Part shown: positions 26,787 through 34,325 of the stretch, one piece after another
Numbering within the stretch: position 1 is the stretch's first letter
Layout of the letters: each line of letters begins with the position of its first letter
DNA from: Marinibaculum pumilum
GTDB lineage: Bacteria; Pseudomonadota; Alphaproteobacteria; Ferrovibrionales; Ferrovibrionaceae
NCBI RefSeq assembly: GCF_042646425.1
Contig: NZ_JBHRTR010000031.1
Coordinates: forward strand, 372,001-436,000
DNA: 64,000 nt
Direction of reading: 5' to 3'
The notes under the pieces: model-generated
Database searches by the model: none
What the model saw: only the letters and a program-made list of their open reading frames with translations
What the model was told of the DNA's origin: nothing
Program-made: the position numbers and the translations under genes

Positions 26787-27257
26787 ATGGTGGTATCAGC
26801 TCTTGATAGCGCCCGCACGACGCCCCCATCCAGTTTTCCGCCGAAGGCGGAAGGGCTAGAGACCTCCGCTGTCGCTCCGGCATCGGACGGTAGTCAGCAG
26901 AATGCGCGTTACTTCAGCCCGTTCATCCAGTTCGACCACGAACTGGGGCTTGCGATCATCCAGTATCGCGATGCCGAAACGGGCGCGGTGATCCGCCAGG
27001 TGCCGTCGAAGCAAGCTGTCGACGAGTACCGGGCCAGATCGTCCGGACTCTCCCTGTCCGGATCCGAGACTTCGGACCGCACGCCAGGCGGCTCGCCGGG
27101 AAGCTCCGCTTCCAGCGAGGACTCCGCTTCGGGCGCCAGCAACGGACCCAACGGGTCCGCGCCGGCGATCGGGACTGCTGCCACCGGCTCGAACCAGACG
27201 ATATCGGCGGATACGCCCACGGGTGGTGGCAAAGGCGAGAGATCCGTTCTCGCTTGA
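26787..27257 (+). CDS. flaG: FlaG family flagellar protein
   Basis: A 156-residue protein. The core FIQFDHELGLAIIQYRDAETGAVIRQVPSKQAVDEYR is the FlaG signature (xxFxxxxxLxxxVVxVxDxxTGEVIRQIPxE). The rest is unusual for the family: a Ser/Gly/Pro-rich, probably disordered tail of about 85 residues follows the core instead of the core standing at the C-terminus. AAAGGAGG 7 bases before the ATG selects this start over an earlier in-frame one. FlaG influences filament length in other bacteria. It lies about 100 bases after maf and may share its transcript. Confidence 0.8.
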   Translation: MVVSALDSARTTPPSSFPPKAEGLETSAVAPASDGSQQNARYFSPFIQFDHELGLAIIQYRDAETGAVIRQVPSKQAVDEYRARSSGLSLSGSETSDRTPGGSPGSSASSEDSASGASNGPNGSAPAIGTAATGSNQTISADTPTGGGKGERSVLA

Positions 27258-27889
27258 GCGGGCCGCGGCGATCGGATCGCCGCACACGACCAGGACGGGC
27301 CGGCGGGTGCAGCCGGTGCCGTTCCCTCGCAGAAAATGATGGCAAGACGCCAAAGAGCGTCTACCGGGGTCCGCCCCTTCGTCGCATCGATCGCTGCCTG
27401 ATCGCAGCTGTTCCGATGTCGCCGGGGTGACGGGACGAATCCGGCCGGGTCATGCAGGCGCGCCGTGGGCGGGCGGCTGGCCGACAGGCGAGGTGCGTCC
27501 GGCGGGTCCCGAACGGATCGGCGCGCCGGGGCAGGGACCCCGGCGCGAACGCTCTTCTTCTGCCTGATCGCACGACGGCGTGCCGGCGGTCCCTGCCGCC
27601 GGCACATCCGAAAAGCTGATTTTCGTGCCCTGACGCCCGGCAATCTCCGGAATCCGGCACGGCGGATGCATGTAGACTCAGGCGTCAAGCGATGACGCAG
27701 CGGGGCCGGGCCGGTCCCCGGTGGAATGCGGGCGGACCACCCTTGCGGGCCCCGGCCGCCCGACACATCATCGGCCCGACAGGGACGGCATGGGCTCTGG
27801 CGGTGGGTTCGACCCGCGGAACGTCAGCCGTCGCGGGATCGGACAGCGCAACGGTGCATGTTCCGGATCCCTGGCAAGGGCTCACAGCG
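27258..27889. other. 632-base gap after flaG with three strong hairpins and a possible promoter
   Basis: No gene is supported. Perfect hairpins lie at 27265-27283 (GCGGCGAT arms, 3-base loop), 27522-27547 (CGCGCCGGGG arms) and 27581-27604 (TGCCGGCGG arms). The first may terminate the flaG transcript, though no T-run follows. A sigma-54-like site follows at 27655. Confidence 0.6.
27655..27670 (+). promoter_or_regulatory. Possible sigma-54 promoter of flagellin-like gene A
   Basis: CGGCACGGCGGATGCA: correct GG-N10-GC spacing and GGCACG, but C replaces the first T and A the first T of TTGC. It lies about 220 bases before the gene. A GGCG-N5-TGCC palindrome (27585-27597) sits 58 bases upstream of it. 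Confidence 0.4.
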
Positions 27890-28930
27890 ATGGCATCGAC
27901 CATCTTCGGCAGTTTCGAGTTCAATTTCCGCAAGACCGAGTTCTTCATCAACCGCGCCTACACCCTGACGGCGGGGCAGTTGAAGATTCAGTCCCAGAAG
28001 GAGATTGGCGCCATGTCGGCCCGCCATCAGGCGGAGATCGTCAAGGCGCAGCAGCCGGTCACCAAGAACCTGGCCAACAAGTTCGAGGCAGGCGACGCGG
28101 TTGCAGACCTCAAGAACGCCCTGGACCGCATCGTCGACATCCGCAACTCGCTGTTCGAGGCGCGCGCAGCCGCCAAGCTGGGCGAGCGCGCAGGATTTGA
28201 CAATGCGCTCTTCGACATCAACCGCAAGGCTCAGGATGCCTCTCAGGACAGCCATAACCTGATTGGCTGGCTGGCGGTCGACGGCAACGGGGTGCGGTCC
28301 AGGACAGTGGAACTGGGACCGGCCAGCTTCAACATTGCATCGCGGTCGCTGGGCGCCACCTACGCCGTGGAACTCGACGACGGCGAGCGCATCCGGCCGG
28401 AATTCCGCAAGAACGAGATGGAGCTCAACGGCCAGAAGTTCCTGGTCAATGAGCTGAACTACGTCTCGGAATCCGACGGCGCGATCACCTTCACGGTCGG
28501 CGAGGGCGAAGAGCAGCAGACTTTCACCGGTACGGTGAAGAAGGGCGGACTGGGGATCGCCAGTTCCTGGGTCTACGGCAATTTCGATAGCCAGGAGTTC
28601 CAGGACTTGGCTGTAGGGGATGTCAACGGCGCATTGCAGCGCCTGAACGCAGCGGAACGCGAACTCAACGCGTCGCTTATCCAGGCGGAATACCGCTACA
28701 ACAAGTCGAAGACGCTGGCGGAGGCTGCCCAGACCAAGGTCGACAATACCGTCCGCGCACAGCTGACCGAGCAGCAGGCGCTGAACAAGGCGATCGAGGC
28801 CAAGACAAAGATCGCGCTCGTCGTTCTCAGCCTGGGCGCGCAGCAGAAACTGACCCAGATCGACGCGATCTTCCGGCCGGCGCCAAAGCCGACCAACACC
28901 ATCCTGGACCGGTTCGGCCTGTTCGACTGA
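27890..28930 (+). CDS. Flagellin-like protein A, unrecognised family
   Basis: 346 residues. I recognise no named family. The layout is flagellin-like: N-terminal heptad-rich helices (residues ~15-120, with NALDRIVDIRNSLFEARAAAKLGERAGFDNAL), a beta-rich middle (FKLV-type strands: FLVNELNYVSESDGAITFTVG) and C-terminal helices ending IALVVLSLGAQQKLTQIDAIFRP. No signal peptide and no Cys, as expected for a flagellar export substrate. The next gene is a close paralogue. Possible roles are a minor filament subunit, junction protein or cap-like protein. An upstream in-frame extension exists but lacks similarity with the paralogue; the ATG beginning MASTIFG aligns with MASDFFN of the paralogue. Confidence 0.75.
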   Translation: MASTIFGSFEFNFRKTEFFINRAYTLTAGQLKIQSQKEIGAMSARHQAEIVKAQQPVTKNLANKFEAGDAVADLKNALDRIVDIRNSLFEARAAAKLGERAGFDNALFDINRKAQDASQDSHNLIGWLAVDGNGVRSRTVELGPASFNIASRSLGATYAVELDDGERIRPEFRKNEMELNGQKFLVNELNYVSESDGAITFTVGEGEEQQTFTGTVKKGGLGIASSWVYGNFDSQEFQDLAVGDVNGALQRLNAAERELNASLIQAEYRYNKSKTLAEAAQTKVDNTVRAQLTEQQALNKAIEAKTKIALVVLSLGAQQKLTQIDAIFRPAPKPTNTILDRFGLFD

Positions 28931-28990
28931 ACCGGCGGGGTGCCGCCGGGCACCTGGACCCCAGGCTGAAACCCCAGATTCCCCGCCATG

Positions 28991-29006
28991 TGGCGCGGGA
29001 TTTGCA
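28991..29006 (+). promoter_or_regulatory. Sigma-54 promoter of flagellin-like gene B
   Basis: TGGCGCGGGATTTGCA: GG-N10-GC spacing and TTGCA intact, one mismatch in TGGCACG. Start expected near 29017, giving a leader of about 43 bases. It overlaps the upstream in-frame extension of the gene, which argues for the inner ATG. Confidence 0.75.
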
Positions 29007-29059
29007 TTTTGTTTCTCGGGTTCGCGACGATTGCGGCCTGGGCAAAACGCAGTGGATCG

Positions 29060-30097
29060 ATGGCGTCCGACTTCTTCAATTTCGACTTCGGTTTCCGGCA
29101 GGCCGAATTCAACGTGAACCGGGCCTACACCCTGACCAAGGCCCAGAACACGATTCGTGCCCAGCGCGAGACCGCCGCGATGACCTTCCGTCATCAGGAA
29201 GAGGTCGTGCGGGTGCAGAAGTCGGTGACCGCGTTCACCTCCGACAAGATCGAGGCCGGCGATGCCAAGGCCAATCTCGAGAATTCGCTCGACCGCATCA
29301 TCGACATCCGGAATTCGCTGTTCGAGGCACGCGCCGCGGCCGCCACGGGCGACCGCGCGGCCTTCGACAATGCGCTCTACAACATCAACCTGAAGGCGCA
29401 GGACGCCTCCCAGGACCAGAACAACCTGATCGGCTGGCTGTCGGTCGACGGCAGCGGCACCCGCTCCAACACCGTCAGCCTGGGCCAGAGCAGCTTCAAC
29501 ATCTATTCGCGCTCCCTCGGTGCGACCTACAGCGTGGAACTGGACAGCGGCGAGAAGATCCGGCCGGAGTTCCGCGACAACGAGCTGGAGCTGAACGAAG
29601 AGAAGTTCCTGGTCACCGAGGTGAATTACGAGTCCGAAGCGGGCGGCGAGATCACCTTCAGCGTCGGCGACGGGGTCGACAAGCAGACCTTCACCGGCAC
29701 GGTGAACAAGGGCGGCCTCGGTGTGGCCAGCTCCTGGGTCTACGGCAACCTGGACAGCCAGGCCTTCCAGGACGCGGCGGTGGCCGACATCAACACGGCT
29801 CTGGAGACCCTGAATGCCGCTGAGCGGCAACTCAACGGCACCCTGATCCAGGCGCAGTACCAGTACGACAAGGCCGTCACGCAGGTCGAGGCGGCACAGG
29901 GCAAGGTCGACGACACCATCCGGCGCCAGCTCACCGAGCAGCAGGCGCTGGACAAGGCCATCGAGTCGCGCAACGAGATCGCGCTCGTCGTCCTCAGCCT
30001 GGGCGCGCAGCAGAAGCTCACCCAGATCGACGCGATCTTCCGGCCGGCGGCGGAGCCGACGAACACGGTTCTCAACACCCTGGGCCTGTTCGACTGA
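29060..30097 (+). CDS. Flagellin-like protein B, paralogue of A
   Basis: 345 residues, alignable with protein A over its whole length; shared blocks include DRI-DIRNSLFEARAAA, GLG-ASSWVYGN-DSQ-FQD, QLTEQQAL-KAIE and VVLSLGAQQKLTQIDAIFRP. The helix-beta-helix plan, absence of Cys and absence of a signal peptide all hold. It has its own sigma-54 promoter, which places it with the late flagellar genes. A 24-residue upstream extension (MWRGICILFLGFATIAAW) looks like a signal peptide but overlaps the promoter, so it is probably not translated. Function unknown; a structural flagellar role is inferred. Confidence 0.75.
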   Translation: MASDFFNFDFGFRQAEFNVNRAYTLTKAQNTIRAQRETAAMTFRHQEEVVRVQKSVTAFTSDKIEAGDAKANLENSLDRIIDIRNSLFEARAAAATGDRAAFDNALYNINLKAQDASQDQNNLIGWLSVDGSGTRSNTVSLGQSSFNIYSRSLGATYSVELDSGEKIRPEFRDNELELNEEKFLVTEVNYESEAGGEITFSVGDGVDKQTFTGTVNKGGLGVASSWVYGNLDSQAFQDAAVADINTALETLNAAERQLNGTLIQAQYQYDKAVTQVEAAQGKVDDTIRRQLTEQQALDKAIESRNEIALVVLSLGAQQKLTQIDAIFRPAAEPTNTVLNTLGLFD

Positions 30098-30330
30098 CGA
30101 TTCGCGGTGCGGCAGGGTCGATCGTCGCTGTCGTCTTTGCGCTTCATTAACGGCTTGAATGGATCATCTTGCCGTATTGATCTGGCCTCTTTCTTGCTCC
30201 TTGCCGGGTTGTAGGCCACGCTGGCCTTGCCCCATCGATGGTATGGGGGCGGGCTCGGCGAGGCAGGCGACGGGCCGGCCCGGCGGACCGGATGGCCGGC
30301 GCACAGTGAGGAACGGGAGTATCCCCGAGC
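30098..30330. other. Leader and promoter region of pseB
   Basis: Contains the sigma-54 promoter at 30183 and a leader of about 120 bases. No gene seen and no clear GGCA-N5-TGCC palindrome. Confidence 0.5.
30183..30198 (+). promoter_or_regulatory. Sigma-54 promoter of pseB
   Basis: TGGCCTCTTTCTTGCT: GG-N10-GC spacing with intact TTGCT; two changes in TGGCACG. It puts sugar-donor synthesis under the same sigma factor as the flagellins. Confidence 0.65.
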
Positions 30331-31509
30331 ATGGCTCAGAACGGCAGCGGCAAGGGCAGGAACGGCAGCGCCGGCGGCAGCAATGGCCGTGGGGCGGGGA
30401 AGAATGGCCGGGTCACCAAGCTGCGGACGGTTGCCGCCGCGCCGGCGATCAGCATTGGCCAGGACTTCGCGGCGGTAGAGGATTTCAGCAGCTTTGCCGG
30501 CAAGTCCGTCCTGGTGACGGGCGGGACCGGGTCGTTCGGCCGCCGTTTCGTCGAGGAACTGATGGCCCGCGCGAAGCCGAAGCGGCTGATCGTGTTCTCC
30601 CGCGACGAATACAAGCAGTACGAGATGCAGTCCGCGCTGGACGGCAGGGATGCCCGGGCGCTGCGCTTCTTCATCGGCGATGTGCGCGATGTCGAGCGGC
30701 TGGAGCTGGCGATGCGGGAGGTGGATTTCGTTATCCACGCCGCGGCGCTGAAGCATGTGCCGGCGGCGGAGTACAACCCGTTCGAGTGCATCAAGACCAA
30801 TGTCGAGGGGGCGCAGAACGTCGTCACCGCCGCGCTGCGCTGCGGGGTTGAGCGGGTGGTCGCCCTGTCGACGGACAAGGCCGCGAACCCGATCAATCTC
30901 TATGGCGCCAGCAAGCTGGCCTCCGACAAGATCTTCATCGCCGCCAACAACATGTCCGGCTCCGTCGGCACCCGCTTTTCCGTCGTGCGCTACGGCAATG
31001 TCATGGAATCCCGTGGCGGCGTGGTGGAACTGTTCGACCGCCTGCTGCGACAGGGCGCCACGGAACTGCCGATCACCGATCCGCGGATGAGCCGCTTCTG
31101 GATCACCCTGCGCCAGGGGGTGGATTTCGTCGTCTCCTCCCTGGCGATGATGCAGGGCGGCGAGATCTTCGTGCCGAAGATCCCCAGCATGAACGTGCTC
31201 GACCTGGCCAACAGCCTGGCGCCCGGTCTGCCGCACCGGGTGATCGGCATCCGTCCGGGCGAGAAGCTGCACGAGGTCCTGGTGACGGAGGACGATGCCC
31301 GCCAGACCATCGAACTGCAGGACCGCTACGTGATCGAGCCGCTGTTCCGCTGGTGGAAGCGCACACCTTACGTGGCGCTGGGCGCGAAGCCGGTGCCGGA
31401 GGGCTTCCGCTACGCCTCCGACACCAATGCCCATTGGCTGGACGCAGAAGGCGTGCACCGGCTGCTTGCCGGTCCGGAAGCGGCCGTCCAGGCTGCGGCC
31501 AGCGCCTGA
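30331..31509 (+). CDS. pseB: UDP-N-acetylglucosamine 4,6-dehydratase (PseB-type)
   Basis: First enzyme of pseudaminic acid synthesis, making a UDP-4-keto-6-deoxy-hexosamine in the cytosol. After a 45-residue Gly/Ser/Asn-rich extension comes the SDR core: VTGGTGSFGRRF (NAD binding), VFSRDEYKQYEMQ, HAAALKHVPAAEYNP, TDKAANPINLYGASKLASDK (Tyr-x3-Lys) and VRYGNVMESRGGVV. All are typical of inverting PseB and its FlaA1 relatives. The N-terminal extension is unusual and looks disordered. GGGAG lies 12 bases before the ATG. A glycosyltransferase and a Nudix gene follow closely in the same direction. Confidence 0.9.
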   Translation: MAQNGSGKGRNGSAGGSNGRGAGKNGRVTKLRTVAAAPAISIGQDFAAVEDFSSFAGKSVLVTGGTGSFGRRFVEELMARAKPKRLIVFSRDEYKQYEMQSALDGRDARALRFFIGDVRDVERLELAMREVDFVIHAAALKHVPAAEYNPFECIKTNVEGAQNVVTAALRCGVERVVALSTDKAANPINLYGASKLASDKIFIAANNMSGSVGTRFSVVRYGNVMESRGGVVELFDRLLRQGATELPITDPRMSRFWITLRQGVDFVVSSLAMMQGGEIFVPKIPSMNVLDLANSLAPGLPHRVIGIRPGEKLHEVLVTEDDARQTIELQDRYVIEPLFRWWKRTPYVALGAKPVPEGFRYASDTNAHWLDAEGVHRLLAGPEAAVQAAASA

Positions 31510-31539
31510 TCCCGGCCGCTCGTCCCGCGCCGCTACCCC

Positions 31540-32844
31540 ATGCCGCCCGTCCTGCACGTCATCGATCCGGCGCTGCGCGGCGTCGCGGGCCATTACCTGA
31601 GCCAGCATGCCGCGCTCTGGCACCTGTGCCGGCAGCATGGCTATGCCATGCACAGCTATGGCCACGCCGCCTTCGATCCGGCATCGCTGCCGCCGGGCAC
31701 GGGCTTCACCGCGCTGTTCGACGACACCCGTCCCAACGACAGGATCGGCCATTTCGTCACCGACGCGTCGCAGGCCAACCTGCAATGCCATGACGGGCTG
31801 TCACGGCTCGACGCCGGGCATTTCGCGCCGGAGGACCTGATCCTCCTGACCACGGCCACGATCCGCAATGTGCTGGGCTATGGCCGCTGGCTGCAGGACG
31901 CGGCGGCCGGCCTGGCCTGCCCGGTGGGCATCTATTGCACTTTGTCCGCGGAACTCGACGACACGGTCGGCCGCGCCCTGCGGCGCGACCAGGTGGCGAT
32001 CGACGATGCCGGCTTCGACCTGCTGGACAGCATCGTCGTGCCCAACGAGTTCAAGCGCTCCGCCTATCGCTATATGTTCCGGCAGGTGCCGCGCGACCGG
32101 CGCAACCGCTATGCGGTCTTCTACGAAGAGCCGTTCCCCAGCCGCAGCCTGCTGGATTCCCTGGGCGCGGACGGCATCCGCTTCCACTCGCTGCGGTCGA
32201 TGTACCAGGGCGGCGACCATGAGAAGGCCGATCCGGCATCGGTCGGCCGCAGGACAATCGCCTTTCTCGGCTCCGGCGGGCTGGCGGAGGGCGAGAAGGG
32301 CTGGCACCGCATCGTGGAGATCGTGCAGCAGGTCCTGGAACAGCGCGACGATGTGCGCTTCACCATTCATGCCGGCGGGCGGATGGCGCCCGCGGTCGAG
32401 CAGGCATTGCGCGACCTGGGGCGCCGGCATGACGGCCAGGATCGGGTGGACCTGCTGTTCGGTGCCCTGGACAGTGCCGCCTACTGCGCCTTCCTGGAGC
32501 GCGCGGACATGGTCTGCCTGCCCTATGGCGACAGGTACCGCCATGTCATGTCGGGCGTTTTCGACGACTGCGCCTTCCTGGGCACCGTCGCCGTGGTCCC
32601 GGCCGCCAGCAAGATGGCGCGCTGGATGGACGTCCACAACCTGACGCCTGCCTGCTTCCAGGAGGCCAGCCCGGCCGGCATCGCCGCCACGCTGGTCGAT
32701 GCGCTGGCGGATTTCGACCGCCACCGGGAGACATTCCGGCGCACGCGGGAGATCGCGCGCGCGGGTTTCCGCCGCAACAATCCGGTCGCCGTCCTGTCGG
32801 CAATGAACCCGGCGGCGGGCCGGCGCGACCGCGCCTCGGCCTGA
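31540..32844 (+). CDS. Glycosyltransferase (GT4-like)
   Basis: 434 residues. The N-terminus LHVIDPALRGVAGHYLSQH has the short strand and Gly-rich turn of GT-B enzymes. The C-terminal half carries TIAFLGSGGLAEGEKGWHRIVEIV, VRFTIHAGGRM, FGALDSAAYCAFLERADMVCLPY and ESGVF-like SGVFDDCAFLGTVAVVPAAS, the arrangement of GT4 donor domains, although the EX7E motif is weak. Cytosolic or membrane-associated. It starts 30 bases after pseB, so it probably works on the same glycan. Substrate unknown. Confidence 0.7.
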   Translation: MPPVLHVIDPALRGVAGHYLSQHAALWHLCRQHGYAMHSYGHAAFDPASLPPGTGFTALFDDTRPNDRIGHFVTDASQANLQCHDGLSRLDAGHFAPEDLILLTTATIRNVLGYGRWLQDAAAGLACPVGIYCTLSAELDDTVGRALRRDQVAIDDAGFDLLDSIVVPNEFKRSAYRYMFRQVPRDRRNRYAVFYEEPFPSRSLLDSLGADGIRFHSLRSMYQGGDHEKADPASVGRRTIAFLGSGGLAEGEKGWHRIVEIVQQVLEQRDDVRFTIHAGGRMAPAVEQALRDLGRRHDGQDRVDLLFGALDSAAYCAFLERADMVCLPYGDRYRHVMSGVFDDCAFLGTVAVVPAASKMARWMDVHNLTPACFQEASPAGIAATLVDALADFDRHRETFRRTREIARAGFRRNNPVAVLSAMNPAAGRRDRASA

Positions 32845-32852
32845 CCGTCGCA

Positions 32853-33530
32853 ATGGGGCAGGGCGGGGACAGGATCGACCGGGAAAGGATCGAGCGGGGC
32901 CGCATCGACCTGTCTGCCGACCCGGACGGGGTGGTGGCGGAACTGGCGGTGCGCCTGTCCGCATTTCCGCGGCATGGCGGGCAGCCAGATGCCGCCGATC
33001 TCAAAGCCGCTTCCGTCGCGATCCTGCTGGTGCACCAGGCGGACGGCTGGTCCGTCGTGCTGACCCGGCGCGCCGCCGGCCTGCGCCGTCATGGCGGCCA
33101 GTGGGCGCTGCCGGGCGGCCGCTGCGAACCGGGCGAGACGGCCGTCGCCGCCGGCCTGCGCGAGGTAGCGGAGGAGATCGGGCTGGACCTGCCGCCGGCC
33201 CGGGTCCTCGGACTGCTGGACGATTATCCGACACGGTCCGGCTATCACATCACGCCGCTGGTCATCTGGGGCGGGGCGGCGCCGGCGTTCCGACCGGATC
33301 CGGCCGAGGTCGCCTCGATCCATCTGATCCCGCTGGCAGACCTGACGGTCGAGGATGCGGTCGACTTCGTGACGATCCCGGAAAGCGACCGCAAGGTGGT
33401 GCGCTTCCGGCTGCAGGAGCGCCTGATCCATGCGCCCACCGCAGCTTTGCTGTACCAGTTCCGGGAAGTGCTGGCGGGCCGGGTGACCCGGGTGGCGGAA
33501 CTGGAGCAGCCCACCTTTGCCTGGCGTTGA
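32853..33530 (+). CDS. Nudix hydrolase (NudL/CoA pyrophosphatase-like)
   Basis: 225 residues. The Nudix box is complete: GGRCEPGETAVAAGLREVAEEIGL matches GX5EX7REUXEEXGU. Upstream residues SVAILLVHQADGWSVVLTRRAAGLRRHGGQWALPGG resemble the YeaB/NudL group that acts on CoA and related pyrophosphates. It starts 8 bases after the glycosyltransferase stop, so it may instead act on a nucleotide-sugar by-product. It ends 12 bases from the convergent SDR gene. Confidence 0.85.
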   Translation: MGQGGDRIDRERIERGRIDLSADPDGVVAELAVRLSAFPRHGGQPDAADLKAASVAILLVHQADGWSVVLTRRAAGLRRHGGQWALPGGRCEPGETAVAAGLREVAEEIGLDLPPARVLGLLDDYPTRSGYHITPLVIWGGAAPAFRPDPAEVASIHLIPLADLTVEDAVDFVTIPESDRKVVRFRLQERLIHAPTAALLYQFREVLAGRVTRVAELEQPTFAWR

Positions 33531-33542
33531 CCGCGGCCCGCG

Positions 33543-34325
33543 TCACATCCCGGCGCCGATATGGATGCCGCCGTTGACGTTCAGCACATGGCCGGTGACG
33601 TAGCGGCCGCTCTCCGCCGCCAGGTAGAGGGCTGCCTCGGCGATGTCCCCGGGCAGGCCGATCTCGTGCAGCGGCACGTCGGCGATCGCCTGTGCCTCCT
33701 CCTCCGGGGTGACGACCGCGGCCATCATTTCCGTCCGGATCAGGCCCGGGGCGATCGCATTGACCGTCATCCCGTCGCCGGCATAGAGCCGCGCCAGCGA
33801 CTTGGTGAGGCTGATCAGCGCCGCCTTGGACGCGGCATAGGGCACTGCCTTGGTACCGCCGAACTGCCCGCCCATCGACGAGATGTTGATGATGCGACCG
33901 CGCCGGCCGGCGGCCTTCAGGTGCGGCAGCACCGCCTGGCACAGCAGGAACGGCCCGCGCAGGTTCACCGCCAGGGTATGGTCCCAGTCCTCCGGGTCGA
34001 TCTCCGCGAAATCGACCCGGTTCAGGTAGCCGGCATTGTTGACCAGGATATGCAGGCCCCCGAAGGCCTCCACCGTTGCCGCGACTGCCGCCTGCACCGA
34101 GGCGCGGTCGACCACGTCCAGCGGTACGGCCCGTGCGGACAGGCCGGTCGCCGTCAGGTCTGCGGCCAGCGTCTCCGCGCCGTCGCGGCCGCGGCGGTAG
34201 CCGATGGCCACGGATGCGCCGGCCTCCGCGAGGCGGCGCGCGATGCCGGCGCCGATGCCGCGGTCGGCGCCGCTGACCAGGGCGGCGCTGCCGGCCAGAA
34301 TAGTGCTCACGGGGCCAGTGCTCAC
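33543..34325 (-). CDS. Short-chain dehydrogenase/reductase (FabG-like)
   Basis: 260 residues with the classical SDR plan: GADRGIGAGIARRLAEAGA (TGxxxGxG variant), LVNNAGYLNR (NNAG), ISSMGGQFGG (catalytic Ser), YAASKAALISLTKSLA (Tyr-x3-Lys) and a closing VNGGIHIGAGM. It would use NAD(P)H to reduce a keto group. The start is GTG, overlapping the upstream transketolase stop by 4 bases. Being last in an operon with a DXS-like enzyme and two ATP-grasp proteins, it probably reduces a sugar or polyol intermediate rather than a fatty-acyl substrate. Confidence 0.88.
   Translation of the reverse strand: MSTGPVSTILAGSAALVSGADRGIGAGIARRLAEAGASVAIGYRRGRDGAETLAADLTATGLSARAVPLDVVDRASVQAAVAATVEAFGGLHILVNNAGYLNRVDFAEIDPEDWDHTLAVNLRGPFLLCQAVLPHLKAAGRRGRIINISSMGGQFGGTKAVPYAASKAALISLTKSLARLYAGDGMTVNAIAPGLIRTEMMAAVVTPEEEAQAIADVPLHEIGLPGDIAEAALYLAAESGRYVTGHVLNVNGGIHIGAGM

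Noticed and set aside
28988..29059. Signal-peptide-like N-terminal extension of flagellin-like protein B
   Set aside because: It overlaps the sigma-54 promoter at 28991-29006, so the mRNA would begin after it; protein A has no equivalent.
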